From the NCBI GenBank assembly GCA_000507305.1, contig DF239305.1, positions 211,778 to 275,777 of the forward strand: DNA of 64,000 nucleotides, in the 5' to 3' direction. The translations under genes were made by a program, and so were the position numbers. The stretch's first letter is position 1. The number at the start of each line of letters is the position of its first letter. Of the stretch, positions 24,200 through 34,756 are shown one piece after another. Origin of the DNA: Breviolum minutum Mf 1.05b.01. Taxonomy: Eukaryota > Sar > Dinophyceae > Suessiales > Symbiodiniaceae. The notes beneath the pieces were generated by a model. The model saw nothing but the letters and a program-made list of their open reading frames with translations, did not search any database and was not told the DNA's origin.

Positions 24200-24832
24200 T
24201 TTTTTAAAGTTCACCTTTGCTTGGATGGCATGGGGTTCTGAAATCCCTTGTTCAACGAAACGACTGGAAATCAAAAATTCCAAAATCCTGCGGGCACAAA
24301 AGGCACTTTCTTAGTAAGCTCTTATCACGCACGGGGGGATTCCCCGATGTTCCCCGGTGGGGGGAGACTTGAAGGGTGCTGAATTATAGAATACGTAGCG
24401 ATGAAATACGAGCTCTCATCGACCAACCGGTTTCCTTGTGAACAAATTGTCATCAACCGAGTCGTTGGGACTATACCTGTTATAAGGATTCCCGTCGTTG
24501 AAGGTTGGATGATCATCCCCACATAAAATCATTTTGCAAATCCCTCCCAAGGCAATTATTATAAACCCACCATAGTAGTCCCTTGACAAATTTCGGGGCA
24601 TTTTGTTGTAAATTTCCAAGAAATCTCCAACAGGACCCACTGAACGGACCCCTAAACCTGAGAATCTAATAGCTCTAGCACCTTACCTAGGGGTCCGTTG
24701 GTAAGGTCCCATTCAATTTTTGATGGAAAATTGGGGCGTTATTTGTGGAGCCCAAAGGAGGGAGCAACGACCTGAGGGGAGGGTGGAGGTGCCCCGAGGT
24801 GGAGGCCCGAGGCCACGTGGCCACGATTTCAG

Positions 24833-26488
24833 GATGAGGGCCTGGGTGGAGCACTTGAAGTTGCGGGTGGTGTGGCTACGACCATCGTCTATGGCTTGAC
24901 CTTCTTTGGGAAGTGCCATGGATGGATGTTGGGAAAATTTTTGAAAAACATCACCAATAGAAAGAGGTGATTTTGGTGTCAAGTTGCGTTTTTTTGGATG
25001 TTTCAGCCCTTATTTGGGGGGGAAATGATCCAATTTGAGGCATATATGTTTTTGAACAAATTATGGGCTGACAAAAAACCACCAGAAAAAGGTGGTAAAA
25101 GGTGGTTCGGTCGGTCCAAACCTGGGATTTGTTGGCTCAGCTGAACATAGCTAAGATATCACTTCTCAGGAAGATGATGAGTCTGGGCAGTTTATCGTTT
25201 CCGACCTCAGCCGAGGTCACTCTAAATGGAACATGGCCTTAAATTAGGCTAAGGATTTAGAATGAATTGCCCAGATGATTGGAATTTAACACGATTTGAT
25301 TGTGAAGTAACCAGATTATTGGAGTCCAACAAGGTTTGTGAAGCTACCCCCCCCAAAGATTTTCCCGGCTGGTGAAAACCTAAAAAATGATGCTTTCCAA
25401 GTTGGGAATATGAATCTCCTATTCCTTTTTGGGGGGGGGAGGGTGCCATTTTTCAGGTGAAGCATGTGAAGACTTCAGGGGTGCTTACCGATTTTGTGAA
25501 CATTAACACCTGGGAACCTTGCAGGTGGGTTAAAAGGGGTAAGTATACCAGTTCCCTGGAGGAAAAAGTCTAAGGGTCAAACGAGGCAAAAGTCCCAATT
25601 CTAGCCAGGAAACACCCCTTGAAAATTGAGGGCTGGAAGCCAAAAATGGAGGTGGATTCCTGGATGGATGATAATTTTCCTTTTCCATTGGGTGATTTTT
25701 AGATTCCAAGTTGATTTTTCAGGGGTGTATGTTTTAAGCATTTCTTGATAGGTATGCCTTGAATAAGCTGGGGTTCCCCTACCCAGCGAATCTACCTCCT
25801 GCCGTTCGCTTGGTTCGATCGTTGGGTTTTCCGGACAGATATGACAACGGTTACGACTGCACGCGCGGTGACATGATTTCTAGCTTGCGCAAGAAACCAC
25901 GTGCATTCCTGCAATTAACATGAATGCTGTACCCTTCAAGATCCTTGATGTTTGGAAATACATCACAATTTTTCTGAAAACATGATTATTGATTGCTTCT
26001 CCGTATACATATATACACATCCCAAATTAACATGTCCCAAAAGAGAACAACCATCAATTTTCAAGGGATACGCTAGTTTTCGGGGGAGTGTATATGTACC
26101 TAGAACCCACATGACCCATATTTTAGAGGATTTGACCCACAAAAAGGAAGGTCAACCCCTCAAAATAGAGGTCAGTTGAGTTCCACTAGGGTGTCCATGG
26201 AAGTGATCGTAACTAGTTAGCAAGTTGGTTCATAACCTATTTAGGGGACATATTTAACCTACCTATAAACTGTAATACATTATAATACAAGGAGTATAAT
26301 CTATTTACTAAGTACCACGGACATCCCAGTAGGTCCTAATGTGTTTTTATTGCACATTTGTTGTATTTTTTTCAGCAAATTTTCCTCCTCCGGCTGCCCG
26401 TGGTTGGGATTTTGAAGGTTCATCTTTGATTTGCTGATCGTTCGCGCCCAGATGCTCTCCGTGGAGGTGGACGATGGGTCAACGCGCG
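24833..26488 (+). CDS. Four-exon chain, partial gene of unknown function
   Basis: Exons 24833-24966 | 25752-25900 | 26376-26417 | 26452-26488 join in phase (2, 1, 1, and 2 at the exit). Donors are GTGATT, GTGCAT, GTTCAT and GTGGGT; the acceptors include the long pyrimidine tract before 26376. The first exon has a hydrophobic Gly/Ala-rich segment (GGALEVAGGVATTIVYGLTF) that could be a membrane helix; the rest is basic and Pro/Arg-rich (RYDNGYDCTRGD, then PPPAARGWDFE). Neither start nor stop was found. The downstream end would fall about where the retroelement sits (27.3 kb), so the gene may be interrupted by it. The intron 24967-25751 holds a decayed M1 copy near 24985-25075. Confidence 0.6.
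26185..26331. repeat. M5 inverted-repeat element
   Basis: Left actagggtgtccatgg, right gtaccacggacatcccagta; about 147 bp, same order of internal blocks as the copy at 10691. Confidence 0.8.
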
Positions 26489-27309
26489 GTGGGTGTTGTT
26501 GTCCTGGTGGATCATTAGGTATCTTCACCTGGCAAGTCTTAGGGTAATCCTAAACTTATACCAAAAGAAAAATGATATCTTTGGTATGTTCACTTGGATA
26601 TATTCCTTCTACCCCAAATGTTACCTCTTTTTTCATGTGTTTTTTTTTAAACGTATTTTCAGCTCAATAGCGAATAGTCACTAAAAGTTCTGAACTTTTC
26701 ATTGATCAAAACCCTGGATGTTGAGTTGTAACAAGGTGACGCAGAAACCCTAAAAAAATGCTCAGGCCTCAACAGGAAAGTCATCTTCCAACCGAGAAAA
26801 ATTTCACGGGCTATGTGAAACTTCAGTGGTGTTCCTTATTGTTTTATTTGGGAATTTTATTTTATCAGCCATGTCATGATCACATGTTTCGTTCTTCAAG
26901 CAACACCTGGCTTTTTTGCTTCGCGTCAAGAGGATAGAAAAAACAACTGCGCAGTTTCATATAGGGATTATCTTCACATTGTACTTTTCCGCTTGGCAGA
27001 TACTTTTCTGGTTGGTCTGTTTCAATTGATTTGAGCAGTGAAAACAAAGAACTGGTTGTTTGGGTCATATTTGGTTATACTGGAGGTTATATGATATGTG
27101 GGATGATAAGAAAGCTATCAAAAGGATTCCGCAAACTTAACTAACCATTCAGGCTTTACCTACATTCATGTGCCTTTCAAGGGGGGAGAATGCAGGTCCG
27201 ACATTGCCAGATTTTCTGGTAACTAAAAATGAGGCAAAAGCATGTTCAACCGATGTAATAAAACGGGGACATACAAAAGCAACCCCTGCTGCATGTGACC
27301 TCATAGATG
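26489..27309. other. Non-coding up to the retroelement
   Basis: No exon could be joined in phase to the chain that ends at 26488. Confidence 0.5.
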
Positions 27310-27537
27310 CACACTGGAAAAGCCACAAAGGGCAAGGTACAAGACATCGGTGAGGTTAATAAGGTGATGCCCCTTCCACTACCTTCTTCGGATAGGGTAA
27401 GAGGATAACCCTTCTATGCCAGCCGCGGACATAGCAAGGGGAACCTACAAAGAGTAGGCAGAACCTTGAACCTTATTGAACCCTCCTTGTCAAAAAGATT
27501 GGTCAATTTCACCTAGAATTGGTCAATTTCACCTAGG
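27310..27537 (-). repeat. 228-bp terminal direct repeat (downstream copy)
   Basis: Identical base for base to 34108-34335. Ends internally in two tandem copies of a 20-base unit containing ggtcaatttcacctag. On the minus strand this copy lies 3' of the element. It acts like the pseudo-LTR of Penelope-like elements. Confidence 0.9.
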
Positions 27538-27538
27538 N

Positions 27539-29657
27539 CCATAGGTTGGTCTGCGAAAGAGACTTTGCCTTGAATGCTTGGCTGATGGTATTTGTGTGTG
27601 CGCGATGGCACACTCATGACGGCTGTGGCGATATCTAAGCGATTCGAACGACAATATCGTTGAATCATGTCCTGAACATCTTCCAATATACGTTGTTGAG
27701 GGAGACTGGTGAAGAATCCAACAAGATCATCGTTATGGCTTTGGAACTGAAAAGGGGCGTCCATTGCTGAGTGAATTTGCTTCCAAATTTGGTATACTGT
27801 TCGATCTCCAAAGGCCTTGGAAAAGACTTGTTTGGAAATGTCAATAAGTAACCAGCTTGTGGTTGCCAAAATAGGTGCAGCAATGGTTGCATGATAAGCT
27901 ACGATGGATCTGGCTGTAGTAAAATCTTTTTTGTGTTTGGCTAGGATGTACGCGTTGGCTACTCGAAAGGACTTGGTTCGAAAACCCCAAGGGTAGCGTT
28001 TGAGCAAGGTGGTCGGTACTAGGCCGGAGCAAAAATCTGGAAGGCCTACAGGTGGAACACGTAGTGGAGTGTAGGTGGTCTGGTCCTGAAAAGTCTTCAT
28101 AAGGAGCTGGTGATAAAGTAATGGACAGAATATCCAAGCTTCAAAAGGTCTGTGATCAATACAATGCAGGACAAAGCCTTTGGTTTTTTGCTGGATGTCT
28201 TTGATGTGTTTCCATGAGACACCAAATTTGGCAGCAGTCAAGTGATTTGGCCATTCTTGATGGATAAATTGTTGCCAAAGATCTATGTCGATGCTCTCAA
28301 GGTGGTGGTGCCGAAGCCACTGCTGCACAAGATCTTGTGTGATTTTCAAATATTTTTGACGTCCAAGATAGATTTGGGAATTAGCTGAAAACGTCACAAT
28401 TTGGTGTAACTGCCCTGGGAGCTGTAATGATGACATAGCGGATGCTACATGCCCTCGAGTGGTTCTGCACGTTGGATATTGTTCTAAAAACGAGGCACAC
28501 GTGCAGGTAGTAGGAGGCTGCATGCTCCATTGTCTGATGAAATATTTCATGTTGTAAACTGCTTCTGCAACAGTTTGACTGGATTTGCAACAAATTTTTG
28601 TCGAAGGGACATGAAATTCCACTGCCCGGTGTTTGTGCTGAATGATCACATCAGTGAGCCACTTTTTCAAGTTGTATCCAAATTCCGAATGCGCCAAAAA
28701 GGGAATGGTTAGTGGCCTTTTATTTTTCGGCTTGGCCATGTTCCTTCGTTGCATCTCTTTGTAGAGCAAATGTAACGCTTTGAATTTGATATGGGCTTCT
28801 GCCGTGGCCGCCAACCTGACCAAAAACAATAACTGCGTACTGTTCATTTCTGGAGAGCGAAGTCGCCGCCATGCTGTGAGCTGATTTCGCGTAGTGGAGG
28901 CAAGGTCATATATAAATTGCCACGCTGTGGAGGGCTTCTGTGGTACAGTGTTGAGAAACCATTGACCTGGATTGAGACGTAATCGAACTCGAAGCTTCTT
29001 GCGAAGTTTATGGTGAGGTTGTAAAGATGATATCGGTGGGACTTTGCTTGCTCTAGGGAATTTGCCAGCAGCAAAGATAAGCCTGCTGATGAATGGATAA
29101 TTCAACTTTGGTTGCAATTTTTCAATAAGCAAAAGTTCTTGGACATGAAGCTGGGAGTCTTTAGAAAACGCTTTCCACGGCATCATGACGTATTCAAAGA
29201 AGTTTTTGGTAGAATGCCAATAGCGCAAAGCGAGTTCACATTTGACGAGCTTGTCAGTGTGAAGTTGGTTCAATTTTCGAATCCTGGCATTTCTTCGTTG
29301 GAAAATGGTCTGGGTTGTGCTACCCACATACTGGTAGCCACCTGCAAAATGAAGTTGTTGAGTTGTTTGAATTCCAACATGTAGGCACACATACAGCATC
29401 TTTTTCTTGCAAAATTCGGGCCAAGTCAAGCGGGTAACTTGGAACCTTTTGAACCTGTTTATCCAGGAAGTTCTGGAAGCAGTGGATTGGCTCCAGTGAT
29501 GCAAATTTAACCAAACTGTGGTGTAAAGGATAAATGCAACAATCTGTTGAAAGTCAGAAGTAGGAACAAAAAATGTGTGCATAAGGAGCAACAAGTTGAA
29601 AGCATCACGAGCTTGCTTGCGCCAGAGTTCAGCGGCTGATTGGATGTTGGAATGATA
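27539..29657 (-). CDS. GIY-YIG nuclease-like plus partial reverse transcriptase (ORF3)
   Basis: Continues in the same frame as ORF2 after a TGA at 29660-29658. About 90-170 codons after that stop, the sequence shows a GIY-YIG pattern: YVCLHVGI, a spacer with QYVGSTTQTIFQRR, and VQELLLIEKLQPKLN, where the E followed by a KPxLN-type end matches the catalytic Glu region of these nucleases. Far downstream, KKDFTTARSIVAYH resembles RT motif 2, and NDDLVGFFTSLPQQR fits RT motif A (D, then xLP), as in Penelope and telomerase-type RTs. The frame meets an N at 27538 about 40 codons later, so motifs B-E including the second catalytic Asp pair are missing. Without those motifs it cannot be active as assembled. 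Confidence 0.65.
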
Positions 29658-30917
29658 TCATTCCAAGAGTTCAATGGCAACCAACAGAAGCTTCACCAAG
29701 ATTGGGTCTGACATCTGCCCAGCCAAGCGCACTGTGCAACCGTATTTTGCGGCAACATCTGGGAGTGCCTGCACATCGTCCTTGCTCATTTGTTTGAGTA
29801 CATTGTTCACTGTCTTGAAAGAATCTTGTAAGCGATTCTTAGTTTTGGACTTCAAAGGCAAACTGCCCAGCCACTTGGAGAATCCTTGCGGGGTGGATGT
29901 GGACAAAGGAAACTTGCCGAGTACCTTCTGGGATTCCGTTGGAACATGGGTAATCAGACCCTGAATGGAATCTGGAACAGCGGTAGAATGTGATTCCTTT
30001 GAAGGATCGGCTTTGAACTTGGCAGCTGCCGTTTGGTCGCCCTTTGGGGGATCGACTTTGGCCTTGGCAGCTGCTGTCTTGTCCGTCGGCCTCTGAGACT
30101 TGCGAGCTGGTGCAGGGGTAGGTTCGTCGTCCTTTTCGTCTTGGTGAGGCTCAGGCAATGGTGCTTGTTTGGACTGAAGTTTGCCAATGGTGATTTGGGC
30201 TTCTTCCAACTGACGACGAAGATCCAACATCTCTGATTCCACTTCTTTGTTGGTCTGCAGGGGAGCCAGGATGTGCTGAGCCAAAAGGTCTATGAGGTTG
30301 GCCTTTTCAGCATTGGTCATGTTGGGGCCCACTGTGTGGCCTGAAGTTTTTGCCACGTGCAGGGCAGCTCCGTCAATGTCTATGCCTTTCTGGCGAACCT
30401 GCTTGAGAACTTTTTCAACCAGGACTGATTCTCTAATGTTTCGAGTCAGGACGGCTCCTGTAAACCATCCTTGGCCCAAGTAGCGGAGGCCGTGGTTTTG
30501 CCATCCCATGTATAGCAATTCTGGCAAGGAGACTTTGGTGAGATCTCTGCCAGCCAGCCCATGTGACTTGGACCATTCTGTGGTCATCACCTTCCTTGGC
30601 AACTTTTTGCCCCAGATCTCATTCTTGTCGTAGAACTCAGAGTCACTCTGAAAAGTGGGAGGAAGATTCTTATCTACTGATGAACCCACATGTGGAGGAT
30701 ATCCCGTAGGAGATCCAATGTGGTCCCACTTTGACTGGTAATTCTCAGTCCTTAACTTCTTGGGAGTGGAAGTTGACCAGTCTGCTTCAGACTGTCTTTT
30801 GGGTTGCTGCCAGTCCCATGCTGACGAGGCATTGGACTTATCCTCATTCCACTGGTCATCGGATTTCCACTGGGATTGACGCCAGTTCTGATCCCAGGAA
30901 TTATAGTTCCAACTCAT
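29658..30917 (-). CDS. ORF2 of the retroelement, 419 aa, unknown
   Basis: The likely start is the ATG at 30917, because the protein then begins with a Trp/Asn/Gln-rich low-complexity region (MSWNYNSWDQNW) of the kind seen in dinoflagellate retroelement proteins; an open extension reaches 31205 but is AT-rich and not protein-like. A middle folded-looking part (KVSLPELLYMGWQNHGLRYL) is followed by a short coiled coil (SEMLDLRRQLEEAQITIGKL), a Lys/Ala/Pro-rich linker with three repeats of a TAAAK-type unit, and a helical C-terminus. It ends at a TGA in frame with ORF3, 63 bases before the first start-like codon of ORF3. Confidence 0.65.
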   Translation of the reverse strand: MSWNYNSWDQNWRQSQWKSDDQWNEDKSNASSAWDWQQPKRQSEADWSTSTPKKLRTENYQSKWDHIGSPTGYPPHVGSSVDKNLPPTFQSDSEFYDKNEIWGKKLPRKVMTTEWSKSHGLAGRDLTKVSLPELLYMGWQNHGLRYLGQGWFTGAVLTRNIRESVLVEKVLKQVRQKGIDIDGAALHVAKTSGHTVGPNMTNAEKANLIDLLAQHILAPLQTNKEVESEMLDLRRQLEEAQITIGKLQSKQAPLPEPHQDEKDDEPTPAPARKSQRPTDKTAAAKAKVDPPKGDQTAAAKFKADPSKESHSTAVPDSIQGLITHVPTESQKVLGKFPLSTSTPQGFSKWLGSLPLKSKTKNRLQDSFKTVNNVLKQMSKDDVQALPDVAAKYGCTVRLAGQMSDPILVKLLLVAIELLE

Positions 30918-31528
30918 GGCTTTAAAACCACTTTCACGGAACTCGAGTTTTTGGGATTTGAAACTGAGAAGACTGAGAATGGAAGTGAGATTGAAGGAGA
31001 AAGAGAGAGAAGAAGATTCATACGTGGAGTGTGGAAATGTGTACGTGTGCGACAATATACATATAAATATTAAACATACATAATAAACGACTTTATATAT
31101 CGAGGTGGAAGCCTTTGGAGAAATGTCCAAAGCAGTTGCAACTGCAGTGAGAGTCTCTTTGCAATGCCAGTCTCTTGCTATGTCCCTCTCTTGCAGTGCT
31201 TGCAAACTGACTGTCAGTAAAATTTGACAAAATAGAAACCTTCAAACATGGTCTTGAAGTGATGTCAAACACTGAACAGTTTTTTTCACTGAATGCTTTT
31301 CAACTGCTGTGCCAAGAGATATCCGTGTTCCTAACGAATATCCCGGAAGATGCCAAAATGGCAATTGTTTGTCAAGCCAACCAGGTTGACAGATCAGTGA
31401 TCTCAGATCAGCTGATATTCTGCTTTCTTTTCATTCTCAGGATCTAGTGGATCCTTTGACCATTTTCTGATGGTCATTTGGTCATAGGTCGTTTTTGGAC
31501 CATCATTTTGTGGGGTCAACTTGTGACC

Positions 31529-33095
31529 TCAAATTGGCCTCATCATAGCTATGGCCTGGATGTGGGCATGAGCGCTGTGGAAACACCAGCGCTCTTTACC
31601 CTTTACCACTCCTTTCCGCCGCACTAGATGCTGTTCGTCAGTGGTGCCTCCAGATTCCAAGGTGCCATGTTCTTTGGCACTTGCAACCTCTCCAAGGATT
31701 ACCACTCCTTGTTTTCCTTTGGAGATTTTCCAGATCTTTTTCAACAACTGGGAGGTGATGGAAGGAGAAAGTTTGCCAACCGCTCCGAGTCCGTAGAACC
31801 CGAAGCTCGGAAAGTCGGTAGCATCTTGTGGGTTCCAGGTGTATGGTCGAATGACCCCCTGGGCCATAATCATCTTTGCGCTCTTGACGTCTGTCCCATG
31901 CGAGAAGGTGTAATGGTACAGGTTGTGCCTGTCACCTGAGAAATCAGGCATACTGAAAACTGGCGCCACTTCCAGAAATTGACTAATATGGGCTATAGTG
32001 CAGCCAATGCCTTCGTCAGTCATTTCTAAGTAAGAGAAGTTGTCTCCAGAAAGATCCTCAGCAGGAATCTTTGTTAAAAGAATCTCTGCCATATGATGGC
32101 TGATATTTTCAGGAACTTCGGTGTCTTTTGTCAAAATCAGATGATTGACAGCTTGGACTTCATCTTGGTCGACTGCACGTGGAGGATCGGCTTCTGAGGG
32201 AGAAATCTCCGCAAGAACGGGAATTCTGGAAGTATCTTCGCGGGCTTTTTGGATAGCCTGGCTCCAATAGTTGTATTCTTCTGCTTCGGCAACTTGAGTG
32301 TCTCTATCATCTAGCCCCCTTGTGCTTGAGGGGGTCCTCTGTCCCAAAGGCATTCTGTTTGGTGAGGAAGTTCTGTCATTTTTGGCTTTGTCTTTCCTTT
32401 TGCCTTTTCCTTGGCTTTTGCCGGAAGCTCCTCCTTTGGAATGATATCCTGCTTGAGGATGGCCGTAAGAATAGGATTTGCTTTGGCCTTTTCCTTGTCT
32501 TTGGTTCTTGCCCTTTTCTTGACTTTGTCGACGGTATTCACCTTTGGAGGAATGAGCTGTGTTGTGCGCAGAGTAAGAGCGCTGGCCATACCAAGATTGG
32601 TACGAAGTATTTGGCCAGGTACGTTTTCCTGAACTATCCCAAGGTCCCCAGCTGTCCAGGTTGGGATCAGCAGCGCTGGCTTGTTGAGATTCAGGCGCTG
32701 CGCTAGCAGCACTAGCAATTGGAGGTCTTTCGGGTGTTTCTGGCCTCCTCTGTTTCTTGGGCTTGGTCTTGGAATGTCCACGTGGTCCTTTTCTGGACTT
32801 GCTCTTGGTTCGAGTGCGGCGTCTTTCTCGAGACTTGGATCTCGTCCGATGTTTGTGGCGACGACGTCCACGAGATCGAGAGCGAGATCTTTTTGGACTC
32901 TTAGTTTTCGAAGAGTTGGACCTCAACTTCTTAGTCTTGGAAGAGGCAGCTGTAGAACTAGCCTGTATGCTCTGGTGTCCTTGCTGAGAATCTGGAGCTA
33001 CCTGTGAGTTGGATACAGGATAGAAAATAACCTGTGTAGGAGGGCTCATCGACAGGTAAGGTTGAGCTACTGGGACCATTTGGCCCATAGGTTGA
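31529..33095 (-). CDS. ORF1 of the retroelement: SR-rich protein with ART-like C-terminus
   Basis: Open for 519 codons from an apparent start near 33088, but the true N-terminus may lie in the N gap. Order: Pro/Ser/Gln-rich start; a strong Arg-Ser/Lys-Ser region (SRSRSRGRRRHKHRTRSKS) like those of splicing factors; a Gly/Lys/Gln-rich basic linker (GKNQRQGKGQSKSYSYGH); and an acidic folded-looking C-terminal 250 residues. The last part contains LYHYTFSHGTDVKSAKMI, then about 25 residues later FPSFGFYGLG. The spacing of HGT and FGFYG recalls ADP-ribosyltransferase/PARP-like folds; the third active-site residue cannot be assigned. The basic SR region suggests RNA binding, a Gag-like role. The stop is at 31531-31529. 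Confidence 0.55.
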
Positions 33096-33711
33096 NNNNN
33101 NNNNNNNNNNNNNNNNNNNNNNNNNNNNNNNNNNNNNNNNNNNNNNNNNNNNNNNNNNNNNNNNNNNNNNNNNNNNNNNNNNNNNNNNNNNNNNNNNNNN
33201 NNNNNNNNNNNNNNNNNNNNNNNNNNNNNNNNNNNNNNNNNNNNNNNNNNNNNNNNNNNNNNNNNNNNNNNNNNNNNNNNNNNNNNNNNNNNNNNNNNNN
33301 NNNNNNNNNNNNNNNNNNNNNNNNNNNNNNNNNNNNNNNNNNNNNNNNNNNNNNNNNNNNNNNNNNNNNNNNNNNNNNNNNNNNNNNNNNNNNNNNNNNN
33401 NNNNNNNNNNNNNNNNNNNNNNNNNNNNNNNNNNNNNNNNNNNNNNNNNNNNNNNNNNNNNNNNNNNNNNNNNNNNNNNNNNNNNNNNNNNNNNNNNNNN
33501 NNNNNNNNNNNNNNNNNNNNNNNNNNNNNNNNNNNNNNNNNNNNNNNNNNNNNNNNNNNNNNNNNNNNNNNNNNNNNNNNNNNNNNNNNNNNNNNNNNNN
33601 NNNNNNNNNNNNNNNNNNNNNNNNNNNNNNNNNNNNNNNNNNNNNNNNNNNNNNNNNNNNNNNNNNNNNNNNNNNNNNNNNNNNNNNNNNNNNNNNNNNN
33701 NNNNNNNNNNN
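33096..33711. other. Assembly gap, 616 N
   Basis: A run of unknown bases in the 5' part of the retroelement (minus-strand view), so the start of ORF1 cannot be read. Confidence 0.99.
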
Positions 33712-33751
33712 AAAATTTGCAAAAGACCTGTCATAAACTCATCGTCAAAAA

Positions 33752-33858
33752 TTGACTTCAAAATCGTCTTCACAGATCGTCTTCACAAATTGTCTTCACA
33801 GATCGTCTTCAAAAATTGTCTTTACGGATCGTCTTCAACAGTTGTCTTCAAATATTGC
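33752..33858. repeat. 17-base tandem repeat in the retroelement leader
   Basis: Six or so imperfect copies of a unit like gatcgtcttcacaaatt (also seen as attgtcttcacagatcg), upstream of ORF1 on the minus strand. Subterminal tandem repeats are common in retroelement leaders. Confidence 0.8.
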
Positions 33859-34107
33859 GGTTTGTCTGGTGATTTGTCTTTTGGTCATCATTACCAGACT
33901 GTTACGTATAGTGGTCAAAGGTCATAGACTGTGACCTCTTGACCATACTTGTGCATTTCATGGTCGTGGGGGCCCATCGAGCTGAGCGTAAAACCCACGG
34001 ATGGAAAAGTTCTACGTAAATCTAGAATTCGTACAAATCCAATAGGGACCCACCGTATCAAGACGGATTAGCCCATCACGAGGACACCTACAGAGAGAAT
34101 CCCCAAA

Positions 34108-34335
34108 CACACTGGAAAAGCCACAAAGGGCAAGGTACAAGACATCGGTGAGGTTAATAAGGTGATGCCCCTTCCACTACCTTCTTCGGATAGGGTAAGA
34201 GGATAACCCTTCTATGCCAGCCGCGGACATAGCAAGGGGAACCTACAAAGAGTAGGCAGAACCTTGAACCTTATTGAACCCTCCTTGTCAAAAAGATTGG
34301 TCAATTTCACCTAGAATTGGTCAATTTCACCTAGG
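34108..34335 (-). repeat. 228-bp terminal direct repeat (upstream copy)
   Basis: Exact copy of 27310-27537. On the minus strand it lies 5' of the element and would carry the promoter. Confidence 0.9.
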
Positions 34336-34756
34336 TATGTACATATATATATTTACATATGTTGTTTACTTCTTTGACATTCCAGCTGCGCATACTAGCA
34401 CCCAGGAACTGTCAGCAGGTACGTTTACAGCTCTTGCCACTGGCCTCTTCGTTGGCCATCCACCAGTGACAAGAGGGATGGCCCCCTGCTTGAAGTGAAG
34501 TGGTATGTTACCAAAGCTAAAATATGGAAACAGTTTGTAATACTGTTGGCACACACACACACAACTCAGACTCCTTTGTTCAGGAAAAGATTGGACAATG
34601 TGTTTGATCCATGCAATTCAGGTGATTGAAGAGGGGTACACAGCAGTCTTGCCGTTGGCCAGCTCAGACAACACAGCATCCGCAAAGTTGCGACTGCTGA
34701 TTCTCCTGTCGTGACTTCGGGTTCAGTCTGTTTGGATCTCAGGACACAGCCAAGCA

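Larger units (their letters stand above)
27310..34335 (-). mobile_element. Penelope-like retroelement, permuted type, inserted on the minus strand
   Basis: A 7.0-kb unit bounded by two identical 228-bp direct repeats (27310-27537 and 34108-34335). Read on the minus strand the order is: repeat, tandem-repeat leader, ORF1 (SR-rich), ORF2, one TGA, ORF3 with a GIY-YIG-like domain followed by the start of a reverse transcriptase, then repeat. Direct end repeats without TG...CA termini, no visible primer-binding site and a GIY-YIG domain N-terminal to the RT all point to Penelope-like elements of the permuted kind described from algae, protists and invertebrates, not to LTR retrotransposons. The RT is cut after its first catalytic motif at a single N (27538). 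No hammerhead ribozyme core was seen in the repeats. Confidence 0.7.

Noticed and set aside
27310..27537. Hammerhead ribozyme in the terminal repeat, as known for some Penelope-like elements
   Set aside because: The CTGANGA core was looked for on both strands of the repeat and was not found.
27310..34335. LTR retrotransposon
   Set aside because: End repeats lack TG...CA, no primer-binding site was seen, and the coding part has a GIY-YIG domain and no integrase, protease or RNase H.
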